Made by a program: the position numbers and the translations under genes
The notes under the pieces: model-generated
Seen by the model: the letters and a program-made list of their open reading frames with translations, nothing else
Told to the model about the DNA's origin: nothing
The model's database searches: none
Shown: one piece after another, positions 1 through 8,484 of the stretch
Position numbering within the stretch: the stretch's first letter is position 1
Layout of the letters: every line of letters starts with the position of its first letter
NCBI GenBank assembly: GCA_947500505.1
Contig: CANMSL010000001.1
Location: 744,001 to 808,000 of the forward strand
From: an uncultured Aquimarina sp.
GTDB taxonomy: Bacteria; Bacteroidota; Bacteroidia; Flavobacteriales; Flavobacteriaceae
Direction: 5' to 3'
Length of the DNA: 64,000 nt

Positions 1-1
1 T

Positions 2-766
2 AGCGAAATTGTAGCAGGAAGTATTCAGGATTTAGATAGAGGGGTGGTTATCGGTGCAAGAAGTTTTGGAAAAGGATTAGTACAGCGTCCTAAAAAATTA
101 ACCTATGGAACCCAGCTGAAAATAACAATCTCCCGTTATTATACTCCTAGCGGAAGGTGTATTCAGGCTTTGGATTATTGGAATCGTGATGAAAATAACA
201 AGGCGGTACGTATAAATGAAGAAGATTTTAAAGCCTTTAAAACAAAAAATGGTAGAACTGTATATGATGGTGGCGGAATTCAACCGGATATAGTAATGGA
301 GACATCAAAATTTAGCAATATTACTACTTCCCTACTTCAGTCTGATGCCATATTTGATTACGGAACCAAATACTATTATGAACATCCAAATGTAGATATT
401 ACCAATTTTAAATTTTCTGACAAGGATTATTCTGATTTTAAAAATTTTGTGAAACAAAGTAATTTTGATTATGAAACCGCGACCGAAAAATCTCTTAAAA
501 AATCTTTAGAAGTAGCTAAAAGAGATAAGTTAGATAAAGACATTGCTGAAAGTTATAATGCCTTGTTAGCGTCTATAAAGGATTCTAAAGAAAAGGGACT
601 GGACACATATAAAACTGAGATTGTTAATCTGTTAACTGATGAAATTGTAAAACGTTACGCTTATCGAGAAGGTTTGTATAACTACTATATAACACATAAC
701 CCCGAAATTGAAAAAAGTAAAGAAATCTTGGGAAATAAAGCTAAATATGAACAAATCATAAAGTAA
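2..766 (+). CDS. S41 family C-terminal processing peptidase (3' part)
   Basis: This is the C-terminal part of a tail-specific protease (Prc/CtpA family), a periplasmic serine peptidase with a Ser/Lys dyad. The reading frame is open from base 2, so the gene begins before the window and the GTG at 44 is internal. The first visible residues, SEIVAG, are the end of the SASASEIVAG active-site motif; by spacing to E. coli Prc the nucleophilic serine lies just outside the window. RSFGKGLVQ, with the catalytic lysine, follows about 20 residues later. The rest is the C-terminal domain with GGGIQPDI near residue 90 of the visible part. It converges on the GNAT gene and shares a bidirectional terminator with it. 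The family assignment is secure; the N-terminal PDZ part cannot be seen. Confidence 0.93.
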   Translation, partial: SEIVAGSIQDLDRGVVIGARSFGKGLVQRPKKLTYGTQLKITISRYYTPSGRCIQALDYWNRDENNKAVRINEEDFKAFKTKNGRTVYDGGGIQPDIVMETSKFSNITTSLLQSDAIFDYGTKYYYEHPNVDITNFKFSDKDYSDFKNFVKQSNFDYETATEKSLKKSLEVAKRDKLDKDIAESYNALLASIKDSKEKGLDTYKTEIVNLLTDEIVKRYAYREGLYNYYITHNPEIEKSKEILGNKAKYEQIIK

Positions 767-784
767 TTACTAAGCCAAATATAT

Positions 785-822
785 AAACTAAAAACCTGAT
801 ATAACAACCCGGTTTTTAGTTT
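785..822. terminator. bidirectional rho-independent terminator
   Basis: Perfect 12-bp inverted repeat (AAACTAAAAACC and GGTTTTTAGTTT) with a 14-nt loop between the convergent protease and GNAT genes. A- and T-rich flanks would serve both strands. The right arm overlaps the GNAT stop codon. Confidence 0.75.
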
Positions 823-1268
823 AATGATTTCATCATTGCTATGTGTGGAATACCATCCTCTAAATACTCATTTCCTATTTGCTTAAAGCCATGTTTTTCG
901 TAAAACTTTTTGAGATAACATTGCGCAGAAATCTCGATATCATCAACTCCAAATCTTTCTTCGATTCCTTCAACACTCTTTTTTATAAGATCATGTCCAT
1001 AGCCATATTTTCTTTCACTTTCTGACACTACTACTCTACCAATACTGGCATTTTTAAAGTAATCTCCAGCATTAAAAATCCTTGTGTATGCAATAATTTT
1101 ATTATCCTTATAGCCAATAATGTGCAATGCTTTTTGATCTTTATCATCTACATCTTGATAAACACAATCTTGTTCTACTACAAAAACTTCTGCGCGTAAG
1201 CGCAAAATTTTATACAGCTCTATCAATGTTAATTCATTGAAATCTTTAATTCTAAATTCGATACTCAT
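816..1268 (-). CDS. GNAT family N-acetyltransferase, ElaA-like
   Basis: A 150-residue acetyl-CoA-dependent N-acyltransferase. The N-terminal block LYKILRLRAEVFVVEQ and the following YQDVDDKD resemble E. coli ElaA. The acetyl-CoA loop region is IGRVVVSESERKYGYGHDL (about residues 76-94), and QCYLKKFYEKHGF near residue 120 is the usual C-terminal GNAT motif B. The substrate is unknown. It is the last gene of a leftward group with the CDF exporter, 3 bp upstream, and rpiB. Length is normal for the subfamily. Confidence 0.88.
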   Translation of the reverse strand: MSIEFRIKDFNELTLIELYKILRLRAEVFVVEQDCVYQDVDDKDQKALHIIGYKDNKIIAYTRIFNAGDYFKNASIGRVVVSESERKYGYGHDLIKKSVEGIEERFGVDDIEISAQCYLKKFYEKHGFKQIGNEYLEDGIPHIAMMKSLN

Positions 1269-1271
1269 ATA

Positions 1272-2184
1272 TCAATCTTGAACGATAATATCCTTACTAT
1301 CGTTTATATTAAACTCTGGTTGCAAAGTAACATGATTAATACCAAACTTATTGAGCAATATTTCTTCAATAATGTGTAATATTTCTCCAAATTTCGAAAC
1401 AGGAATATCTTCACTGAAATCTATATGTGCTTCCAGATGTGTTTCTTCTTCATTAAGTTGCCAGATATGTATGTGGTGAATACTTTTTACTTCACGTAAA
1501 CTATTTACCGCATTTACGATCTCTTTTACAGCAATATTTTCTGGGGTATATAACATTAATATTTTAAAAGATGATGTTAATAAATCATATCCTACTATTA
1601 TCAAATAAATAGCAATTATAAGCGTCAACGCACTGTCTACCCAATACACCTCATAAAATTTCATCAATAATCCACCTATTAATACTGCAACAGATGCCAT
1701 CATGTCTGTTATGAGATGTAAATATGCAGACCTCATATTCATATTTACTTTGCTATCTTTTTTTAGTAATAAAACACTTAATCCATTACCAATAATAGCT
1801 ATTGAAGAAAGTATAATTACCGTTTGGGTTGTTATTTCTTGTGGATATTGTAACCTTTCAATAGCTTCAATAATCAAAAATATAGCTACCATTATAAGAG
1901 TAGCCGCATTTATGAAAGCAGCCATTATTTCGGCTCTTTTAAATCCAAAAGTTCTTTGAATAGAAGCTTCTTTTTTTTGCAAGTCTATTAGCAAAATAAC
2001 TAACAACCAAAGAAAGTACATCACTAAAATTGTGTAGTGCATCAGATAGTAAAGAAAGACTTCCTGAAACTAAACCTCCAACAACCTGTGCAGCGGTAAT
2101 TATAATATTTAACAGTATAGAAACCAGTAAATTACGTCCATTTAATTTTTGATGAGAATGAGTATGGACGTGATTTTTTACCAT
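1272..2184 (-). pseudogene. CDF family cation efflux transporter, frameshifted
   Basis: A cation diffusion facilitator (CzcD/ZitB type, exporting Zn or a similar divalent metal) split over two frames. The 5' part (2184 down to about 1975) starts MVKNHVHTHSHQKLN, a His-rich N-terminus, and carries SLSLLSDALHNFSDVLSL, the first metal-site helix with its HxxxD. The 3' part continues with ASIQRTFGFKRAEIMAAF, the later membrane helices, and a cytoplasmic domain with HIHIWQLNEEETHLEAH. The frames join at a run of eight A in gene sense (bases 1971-1978). With seven A, the reading LAKKEASIQRTFG would match the family continuously. It may be a real mutation, transcriptional slippage or a sequencing error. 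It lies 12 bp after rpiB and 3 bp before the GNAT gene. Confidence 0.85.
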
Positions 2185-2196
2185 CTATTCTTTTAA

Positions 2197-2628
2197 TTAA
2201 CACATAGAGATTTTATTTACTCTATTTTGATGTCTGCCTCCTTCAAATTGAGTTGCTAAAAAGGTTTTCACCATTTCTATTGCTTGTGGTAATGATGTAA
2301 ATCTTGCAGGTATACTTATGATATTTGCATTATTATGCAATCTCGTTAATTCAGTTATTTCTTTTGTCCAGCATAAACCCGCACGCACATTTTTATATTT
2401 ATTTGCAGTCATAGAAACACCATTTCCACTACCACAAATCAAAATTCCAAAATCGACAACATTAGTATCCACATCTTTTGCCACGGGATGAACAAAATCC
2501 GGATAATCTACGCTGCTATTACTATCCGTACCATAGTTTATAACTTCTATACCTTCTGATTTTAAGTATGTTATTATTCCAAATTTATATTCGGTCCCTG
2601 CGTGATCATTTCCAATAGCTATTTTCAC
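2197..2628 (-). CDS. rpiB: ribose 5-phosphate isomerase B
   Basis: Interconverts ribose 5-phosphate and ribulose 5-phosphate in the non-oxidative pentose phosphate pathway (cytosolic). The 143 residues match RpiB length. The N-terminal MKIAIGNDHAG phosphate-binding segment, the catalytic-cysteine loop LICGSGNGVSM (about residues 64-74) and the ANKYKNVRAGLCW block are all present. EGGRHQNRV near the C-terminus is the usual RpiB ending. It heads a leftward group with the CDF transporter and the GNAT gene, and a good Bacteroidota promoter lies just upstream. Confidence 0.96.
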   Translation of the reverse strand: MKIAIGNDHAGTEYKFGIITYLKSEGIEVINYGTDSNSSVDYPDFVHPVAKDVDTNVVDFGILICGSGNGVSMTANKYKNVRAGLCWTKEITELTRLHNNANIISIPARFTSLPQAIEMVKTFLATQFEGGRHQNRVNKISMC

Positions 2629-3425
2629 AAGTGTTAGATTTTAAAATTAATTATAGATAATAGCAAAGATAATTCAATCCAAAAAAGTAAAGTTCAAAAA
2701 ATCAATAATTTAAGCGAACGCCACTATAATGTTAATAACTACTTATCTCCTGTTAACATCGGATGTGAATAAATAGTTCCTAAAATTGATAAACTTTTTT
2801 TGGTGTTGTTAAATATAATTAGAATACGCTGAACACTATCATAAATCAAAATTTTACATCAACTTTTTCTCGGTAAGTTTTCAAACATTTAATCATCTTT
2901 ATCAACTATGGTTTTACCGTAAAACTATTAATAAAAACTTGTGTTTATAAACTATAAACAGTTGTTAATTAAATTTAACTTTTGTAAGATTTTCAAGCAA
3001 TTAAGCTATTCATATATTGTTGATATATATCTGAAAAATCAAACTAACTTAATAACCAAATAAAAGTCTATAAAGTTATACCGCTATCAACACTACATCA
3101 TCATCATCATTTTTATTTTTAAATTTATAAAAAGAAAATATATATATATAATAACTGTTGAAAACTTATAATGATATGAGTAATGGGATTAATCTGTTGT
3201 GAATTTAGAATGAAATGTAAAAGAGAAGCGTCAATCAGATTTTTTTTAATGAAATGAAGAAATTTAGCATTGCTGTCCGCCCTTGGCGAAGTATCGAGAA
3301 TAGCTTTTCGTTTTCAAAATCCTATTTTCGACCTGTGCACCTCAGAAGTATACACTTTTTCCTTTAATAGAATCAATCGAACTGAGGGATTTTGATAAAA
3401 AAAATTAAATGCACAAGGGATGGAA
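2629..3425. other. AT-rich spacer without genes; repeat remnant; possible origin region
   Basis: About 800 bp with no credible coding frame. The part to about 3200 is very AT-rich, with runs such as TATATATATATAATAA, several TGTTAA/TTAACA words and one TGTGAATAA, a single mismatch from the DnaA box TGTGGATAA. Bases 3292-3310 (TATCGAGAATAGCTTTTCG) resemble the dispersed intergenic repeat seen near 49624. Apart from the rpiB promoter at its left edge I cannot assign a function. Confidence 0.4.
2664..2697 (-). promoter_or_regulatory. Bacteroidota-type promoter for rpiB
   Basis: On the minus strand TATCTTTG (2671-2664) matches the -7 consensus TAnnTTTG, and a TTG lies 23 bp upstream (2697-2695). 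It sits about 35 bp before the rpiB start. Confidence 0.55.
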
Positions 3426-3665
3426 TTATATAATTCTAAGATGTGAATTAGCATTTAGATCATCTATAATTTGTTGTACCTTTATTTGATCTTTTATATG
3501 AACTTTTAAATTAATTCCGCCAAGAGCATTAGAGTAAAAAGGAAAGACACCGATCATGGTTTCATTCTCAAAAAAATAAGAAATCCCTTCTCTTTCCAAA
3601 AGAAGTCGTAATATTGCATAATCGTTTGGATATGTAAAGGTGGCAATTGTAATGAAATCTTTCAT
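3426..3665 (-). CDS. DUF2007 domain protein
   Basis: A 79-residue soluble protein resembling the DUF2007 family (often called putative signal-transducing protein). The pattern is an N-terminal strand (FITIATFTYPNDYAILRLLLEREGISYFFEN), a central glycine-containing turn and a C-terminal helix (QIKVQQIIDDLNAN), an ACT-like alpha/beta fold. The molecular role of the family is not known. It stands alone on the minus strand between the AT-rich spacer and a small membrane protein. Confidence 0.75.
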   Translation of the reverse strand: MKDFITIATFTYPNDYAILRLLLEREGISYFFENETMIGVFPFYSNALGGINLKVHIKDQIKVQQIIDDLNANSHLRII

Positions 3666-3719
3666 AAAAATAATCCAGATAATAGATTATCTAAATATAC
3701 AAATTATACAAAAAAAGAA

Positions 3720-3902
3720 TTATTTAATTTGTGTAGCTTCCTTATCAGAGTGCATTTCACTATTTATTTCTGATTTCTCATTGGTATCTGTTTTCTGATC
3801 CATTGTATTTCCTATATAAAGTGTAGAATAATATATACCTAATAGAAATATAAGTACAAACAGAAATATAATCTTATGGATTTTTTTGATTTTAGGTATC
3901 AT
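3720..3902 (-). CDS. small single-pass membrane protein, hypothetical
   Basis: Not recognised. I place the start at 3902 (MIPKIKKIHKIIFLFV), because the upstream ATGs at 3932 and 3908 add residues without obvious signal value. The protein has a basic N-terminus, one hydrophobic helix (about residues 9-28, IIFLFVLIFLLGIYYSTLYI) and a charged, Lys/Glu/Ser-rich tail of about 30 residues. It could be an inner-membrane anchor peptide. It is divergent from rnr. Coding status is likely but not certain. Confidence 0.5.
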   Translation of the reverse strand: MIPKIKKIHKIIFLFVLIFLLGIYYSTLYIGNTMDQKTDTNEKSEINSEMHSDKEATQIK

Positions 3903-4138
3903 ATGCATTACTACCAAACGAACAAATAACAAACTTGGTATTTTAAAATTAAGTAAATTTTAAGAAAAAACAGAAGATTTGTTGATAATATTTATTTGTA
4001 AAATATTGATTTACAGATAATATAATTTTTTAACTATAAACAATAATAAAATTTAATATTTAATAAAAGTTTATGCAGAAAACAACTTATGTTAAAAGAT
4101 AAGCCTTAATTTTATATTATATTATTTAAAAGACATTA

Positions 4139-6337
4139 ATGAAAAGAAAAAGAAGAAGAGGAAAAAAGTCTCCTAAAATAGAAAATATTACTCAGGGAAT
4201 ACTCAAAATACTTAAATCGGAACCTTCCAAAACATTTAATTATAAACAGATTGCAGCCAAGTTCGGAGTCGATGATCCAAGTAGCAGAAATCAGATCATA
4301 AAAAAATTATCACAGCTTGCAGCAAAAAAGCAAATCGAAGAAACAGAAAGAGGAAAATTTAAGATAATACCTAATATAAATACGTACTCAGGCATACTCG
4401 AAATCACTTCCAAAGGTACAGGATATGTAATTGTTCAAGATTTGGAGGATGATATTTTTATACCTACTAATAATCTTAATAAGGCTTTACACGGTGACGA
4501 GGTAGAGGTTTATGTGTATAAGAGAAAACGAAGAGGTAAGAGTGAAGGGGAAATTTCAAGAATTATATCGAGAAAGAAAGACGAGTTTGTAGGAATTATC
4601 GAGATACAAAAGAAATATGCTTTCGTTAATATGCAGGATACTAAGATGTATACTGATATTTTTGTTCCTAAAAATAAAATTGGCGATGCAGAGGATGGTG
4701 ATAAAGTGTTGGTAAAACTTGAGGATTGGCCTGAGAAAGCAGATTCACCATTTGGTAAAGTTATTAAAGTACTCGGTAAACCAGGAGATCACAATACGGA
4801 GATTCACTCTATATTAGCACAGTATGGTTTACCTTATGAGTTTCCTACAGAAGTTGAAGCTTTTGCTAATGAGCTGGATACTTCAATTCAATCAACAGAG
4901 ATCAAAAAACGTAGGGATATGCGACAAACGCTAACCTTTACCATTGATCCAAAAGATGCAAAAGATTTTGATGATGCACTATCGTTTGAAATATTGGAAA
5001 ATGGAAATTATGAAATAGGAATACATATCGCAGATGTATCGCATTATGTACAACCAGGAACAATTTTGGATGATGAAGCATATGAAAGAGCAACTTCTGT
5101 TTATTTAGTGGATCGTGTAGTCCCTATGCTGCCAGAAGTTTTATCAAATAATGCTTGTTCTTTAAGACCAAACGAAGAAAAATACACATTTTCAGCTGTT
5201 TTTGAACTCAATGATAAAGCTGAGATAAAAAAGCAATGGTTTGGTAGAACTGTTACTTATTCTGATGTACGTTTCGCATATGAAGAAGCACAGCATATTA
5301 TAGAAACTCAAGAAAATACAATTCCTAAAGAAATTTCTTTGACAGGAAAACAGTATCAAGCAGATCAAAAAATAGCGGATGCAGTGCTTAAATTGGATGA
5401 GTTAGCCAAAATTATGCGTGCTAAACGTATGAGGCACGGAGCAATTTCTTTTGATAAAGTAGAAGTAAAATTTAATCTAAACGAAGAAAACAATCCGGTG
5501 GGAGTGTTTTTTAAGACTTCTAAGGATGCGAATAAACTTATTGAGGAGTTTATGCTACTTGCCAATAAGAAAGTCGCAGAATTCATTGGAAAACAAAATC
5601 CAAAGAAAACATTTGTGTATAGAGTTCATGATGAACCTAATGATGAAAAATTGGCTGCTTTACAAAATATAATTGGTCGTTTTGGATATAAATTAGATCT
5701 AAGGGATCGAAAAACAACTACCAATTCGCTTAATGGATTACTAAGAGATGTACAAGGTAAAAAAGAACAAAACCTGGTAGATACCTTAGCGATACGAAGT
5801 ATGAGTAAAGCAGAGTATACAACTCATAATATCGGTCATTATGGATTGGCGTTTGACTTTTATTCTCATTTCACTTCACCTATAAGACGTTATCCGGATG
5901 TTATGGCACATCGTTTGTTACAACATTATTTAGATAATGGAAAATCAGCTTCAGAAGAAGAGTATGAGGAACGATGTAATCACAGTAGTTCTATGGAAAA
6001 CTTAGCTGCAAGTGCAGAAAGGGATTCTATAAAATATATGCAGATTAAATTCATGAAGGATCACGAGGATGAAGAATTTTTAGGCGTAATTTCTGGAGTG
6101 ACCGAATGGGGTATTTATGTAGAAATTATTAGTAATAAATGCGAGGGAATGATACGTCTTAAGGATATGAATGATGATCATTATATTTTTGATCAGGATG
6201 AATATGCTGTAATTGGTCAACGCTCTAAGAAGGTATATCAACTGGGAGATGAAGTTTATGTAAAAGTTAAGAATGCAGATCTTATTAAGAGGCATTTAGA
6301 TTTTACATTATTGGGTAGCAAAGATGAAGTAGAATAA
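4139..6337 (+). CDS. rnr: ribonuclease R
   Basis: A processive 3'-5' exoribonuclease of the RNB family that degrades structured RNA. At 732 residues the length is normal. The order is a lysine-rich N-terminus with a winged-helix domain (about 10-75), two cold-shock OB domains (about 80-240), the RNB catalytic domain with TIDPKDAKDFDDALSF near 268 (the Mg-binding aspartates are present), and a C-terminal S1 domain from about 635 with GVISGVTEWGIYVEI. SPIRRYPDVMAHRLL, the conserved RNB segment, lies near 585. The start is the first ATG after a long AT-rich leader. Confidence 0.97.
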   Translation: MKRKRRRGKKSPKIENITQGILKILKSEPSKTFNYKQIAAKFGVDDPSSRNQIIKKLSQLAAKKQIEETERGKFKIIPNINTYSGILEITSKGTGYVIVQDLEDDIFIPTNNLNKALHGDEVEVYVYKRKRRGKSEGEISRIISRKKDEFVGIIEIQKKYAFVNMQDTKMYTDIFVPKNKIGDAEDGDKVLVKLEDWPEKADSPFGKVIKVLGKPGDHNTEIHSILAQYGLPYEFPTEVEAFANELDTSIQSTEIKKRRDMRQTLTFTIDPKDAKDFDDALSFEILENGNYEIGIHIADVSHYVQPGTILDDEAYERATSVYLVDRVVPMLPEVLSNNACSLRPNEEKYTFSAVFELNDKAEIKKQWFGRTVTYSDVRFAYEEAQHIIETQENTIPKEISLTGKQYQADQKIADAVLKLDELAKIMRAKRMRHGAISFDKVEVKFNLNEENNPVGVFFKTSKDANKLIEEFMLLANKKVAEFIGKQNPKKTFVYRVHDEPNDEKLAALQNIIGRFGYKLDLRDRKTTTNSLNGLLRDVQGKKEQNLVDTLAIRSMSKAEYTTHNIGHYGLAFDFYSHFTSPIRRYPDVMAHRLLQHYLDNGKSASEEEYEERCNHSSSMENLAASAERDSIKYMQIKFMKDHEDEEFLGVISGVTEWGIYVEIISNKCEGMIRLKDMNDDHYIFDQDEYAVIGQRSKKVYQLGDEVYVKVKNADLIKRHLDFTLLGSKDEVE

Positions 6338-6402
6338 ACAGTATATTGTATCGTTAACTTTTAAAATAAGTATATACATATCAAATTTTAATTTTATAAA
6401 TA

Positions 6403-7077
6403 ATGAAAAAAGTAGTATTTCTCTCGTTATTCCTTATTGTAGGTATGCTAAATGCACAAAATATTATAACAAAAGATGTAGGGGATTTTGACGAACTTAA
6501 GGTCTTTGATAAAATAGACGTAAAACTTGTTAAAGGATCAGAAAATAAGGTAGAAATTTCAGGCATAAGCAGGAAGGAAGTAGATGTGGTTATAAAGGAT
6601 AATATACTTAAAATTAAAATGTCTTTGAGTAATACTTGGGATGATAATGATACGAATGTAACAGTATTTTATACAGATATTTCTAAATTAGATGTTAATG
6701 AAGGAGCTGAAATTAATGTAAAAGGAATACTGTCTGCCACGGAATTAGATTTAAGAGCACAAGAAGGAGGTGATATTTATGCAGAAATTGAAACAGAAAA
6801 ATTGTTAGCCAGAGCAGTAAGTGGTGGAGGTTTACATTTAGAAGGAAATGCCAAAGAGCAGGAAGTAACCATTAAAGCTGGCGGACAATATCTTTGCGAA
6901 GATTTAAAAACTATAAGAACACAAGTAAAAATAAGTGCCGGAGGCAGAGCAAATGTTTACGCTAGTGACTACGTTAAAGCAAACACGGCAGCGGGTGGTA
7001 CCATAAGAATATATGGAAATCCAAAAGAAGTAGATGGAAAAAAGGTTTTTGGTGGTAAAATTATAGAGGTAAACTAA
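6403..7077 (+). CDS. head GIN domain (DUF2807) secreted protein
   Basis: A 224-residue exported protein with signal peptide MKKVVFLSLFLIVGMLNAQ (cleavage after AQ). The remainder is a DUF2807 / head-GIN domain, a right-handed beta-helix-like fold rich in short strands: FDELKVFDKIDVKLVKG at the start, SGGGLHLEGNAK and AGGTIRIYGNP later. The family is common in Bacteroidota envelopes but has no established biochemical function; the database name 'putative auto-transporter adhesin' is an inference. It follows rnr by 65 bp on the same strand. Confidence 0.88.
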   Translation: MKKVVFLSLFLIVGMLNAQNIITKDVGDFDELKVFDKIDVKLVKGSENKVEISGISRKEVDVVIKDNILKIKMSLSNTWDDNDTNVTVFYTDISKLDVNEGAEINVKGILSATELDLRAQEGGDIYAEIETEKLLARAVSGGGLHLEGNAKEQEVTIKAGGQYLCEDLKTIRTQVKISAGGRANVYASDYVKANTAAGGTIRIYGNPKEVDGKKVFGGKIIEVN

Positions 7078-7088
7078 GTAGTATTTTC

Positions 7089-7096
7089 TAAATTTG
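7089..7096 (+). promoter_or_regulatory. candidate -7 element for the LysE-type gene
   Basis: TAAATTTG matches TAnnTTTG and lies 21 bp before the ATG at 7118. No TTG at the expected -33 distance is visible, so this is a weak call. Confidence 0.35.
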
Positions 7097-7117
7097 TAAG
7101 AAATACACTTAGACTAT

Positions 7118-7813
7118 ATGTTTCAAGACGCTCAAGCAGCAATACTTTTAGGATTTATATTAGCCTTTTTGATCGGTCCGGTATTTTTTGTTTTACTAGA
7201 AACTGCCGCAATCAAAGGGTTTAGGGCAGCACTTGCTGTAGATCTTGGAGTTATTTTTGCTGATATAGTGTTTATTTTAATTGCATACTTCAGTACAAAT
7301 CAAATTTTAGAAAAAATAAAAGATGATCCTGCGTTGTTTATTTTTGGAGGTATGTTGTTGGCAACCTATGGTGCAATTTCTTTCATCAAGGAAAGAAAGA
7401 ATTATAATAAAATCAGAGATACCTCTGTAGAAATTATAAATAAGCATAACTATTTTATGCTTTTCTTTAAAGGCTTTTTACTGAACTTCATTAATATTGG
7501 TGTTTTGGCTTTTTGGATAGGAATAATAGTAGTTGCCGGACCGCAAATGGATATGGATACTAACAGAATAATTCTGTTTTTCGTAATGGTTCTATGTACA
7601 TATTTATTTGTAGATGTACTTAAAATGCTTCTAGCTAAACGTCTTAAAAGAAAATTAACTCCTAAACGAACCTATATTATTAAGAGAGCAATTAGTATGA
7701 TTATGGTAGTCTTTGGAGTTTTTTTGATTCTGAAAGGTGTTCTCCCTGATACAATGGAAAAGAAAATTAAGGATAAGATTGAAAAAATCAGACCAGATGC
7801 TAGTTTTAAATAA
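7118..7813 (+). CDS. LysE family translocator
   Basis: A 231-residue inner-membrane protein of the LysE/RhtB superfamily, which exports amino acids or related small molecules. It has about six hydrophobic segments. The N-terminal AAILLGFILAFLIGPVFFVLLETA carries the family's GPxF motif near residue 21, followed by GFRAALAVDLGVIFADIVFI. The C-terminus (MEKKIKDKIEKIRPD) is basic and probably cytoplasmic. The substrate cannot be inferred. A strong terminator follows immediately. Confidence 0.88.
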   Translation: MFQDAQAAILLGFILAFLIGPVFFVLLETAAIKGFRAALAVDLGVIFADIVFILIAYFSTNQILEKIKDDPALFIFGGMLLATYGAISFIKERKNYNKIRDTSVEIINKHNYFMLFFKGFLLNFINIGVLAFWIGIIVVAGPQMDMDTNRIILFFVMVLCTYLFVDVLKMLLAKRLKRKLTPKRTYIIKRAISMIMVVFGVFLILKGVLPDTMEKKIKDKIEKIRPDASFK

Positions 7814-7814
7814 A

Positions 7815-7848
7815 AAATCCTGTAAACCAATTTTTACAGGATTTTTTT
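7815..7848 (+). terminator. rho-independent terminator
   Basis: AAATCCTGTAAA and TTTACAGGATTT pair around a short loop and are followed by a T run. It separates the LysE-type gene from the convergent tRNA-Cys and may act in both directions. Confidence 0.8.
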
Positions 7849-7851
7849 CTG

Positions 7852-7922
7852 AGGTGTCGAGCGGATTCGAACCGCTGTAGATGGTGTTGCAGACCACTGC
7901 CTAGCCACTCGGCCACGACACC
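7852..7922 (-). tRNA. tRNA-Cys (GCA)
   Basis: A 71-nt cloverleaf on the minus strand. Acceptor arms GGTGTCG and CGACACC pair perfectly, the anticodon loop CTGCAAC gives anticodon GCA, the T arm is GCGGTTCGAATCCGC, and the discriminator base is U73 as expected for cysteine tRNA. CCA is not encoded. Confidence 0.95.
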
Positions 7923-7960
7923 CTTTATGTCTTCGAGGGCAAATGTAAAAAAATTTATGA

Positions 7961-8332
7961 TTACTTCAGATTTATTTGTCTTTTTTTACTCCTTGTTATT
8001 GTAACCATTTGTACATTTCCACCTATTGGTGGGTTAATTTTAGAAACATCTACGGTTGCTTTATCTACTAATGGCAATTCATCTAATATACGTGTTAAAA
8101 TTCGTTCTGCAGCGTGTTCCAAAAGTTTAGATCGAATAGCCATTTCTTCTTTAACAATATGATTAAGGTGCACATAATCTACTGTATCTGCAAGGCGATC
8201 GGTCTCAGAAGAAGAAGTAAGATCTGCTTTTATTTTTAAATCTATACGATAATCAGAACCAATTTTTTTTTCTTCTACCAAACATCCATGATATGCATAT
8301 ATCTTAATGTTTTTTAATGTAATTAATCCCAC
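7961..8332 (-). CDS. folB: dihydroneopterin aldolase
   Basis: Folate biosynthesis enzyme converting 7,8-dihydroneopterin to 6-hydroxymethyl-dihydropterin and glycolaldehyde (cytosolic homo-octamer). The 123 residues have the family length. LKNIKIYAYHGCLVEEKKIG is the N-terminal signature, DTVDYVHLNHIV holds the conserved tyrosine, LLEHAAERI carries the conserved glutamate, and VDVSKINPPIGG is the C-terminal substrate-site segment. It is divergent from glnS. A TACCTTTG element (8352-8345) sits just upstream as a -7 candidate. Confidence 0.95.
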   Translation of the reverse strand: MGLITLKNIKIYAYHGCLVEEKKIGSDYRIDLKIKADLTSSSETDRLADTVDYVHLNHIVKEEMAIRSKLLEHAAERILTRILDELPLVDKATVDVSKINPPIGGNVQMVTITRSKKRQINLK

Positions 8333-8344
8333 AATATTTTTTTA

Positions 8345-8352
8345 CAAAGGTA
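8345..8352 (-). promoter_or_regulatory. candidate -7 element for folB
   Basis: TACCTTTG on the minus strand matches TAnnTTTG, 13 bp before the folB ATG. No matching -33 TTG is seen. Confidence 0.35.
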
Positions 8353-8435
8353 CTAGAAACTTTGATAAGAATTTATAAGAAAAAAACCCTTTTCTAGGCG
8401 GGTATTATAGTAATCAAATAGATATTATATAATTG

Positions 8436-8467
8436 TTGTGTTTCATTAGAAATATTAGGTAGTTTTG
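8436..8467 (+). promoter_or_regulatory. Bacteroidota-type promoter for glnS
   Basis: TTG at 8436-8438, a 21-bp spacer, then TAGTTTTG at 8460-8467 (consensus TAnnTTTG), 17 bp before the glnS ATG. This is the cleanest sigma-A-like promoter in the window. Confidence 0.6.
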
Positions 8468-8484
8468 TATTTTATTTTTAACCA

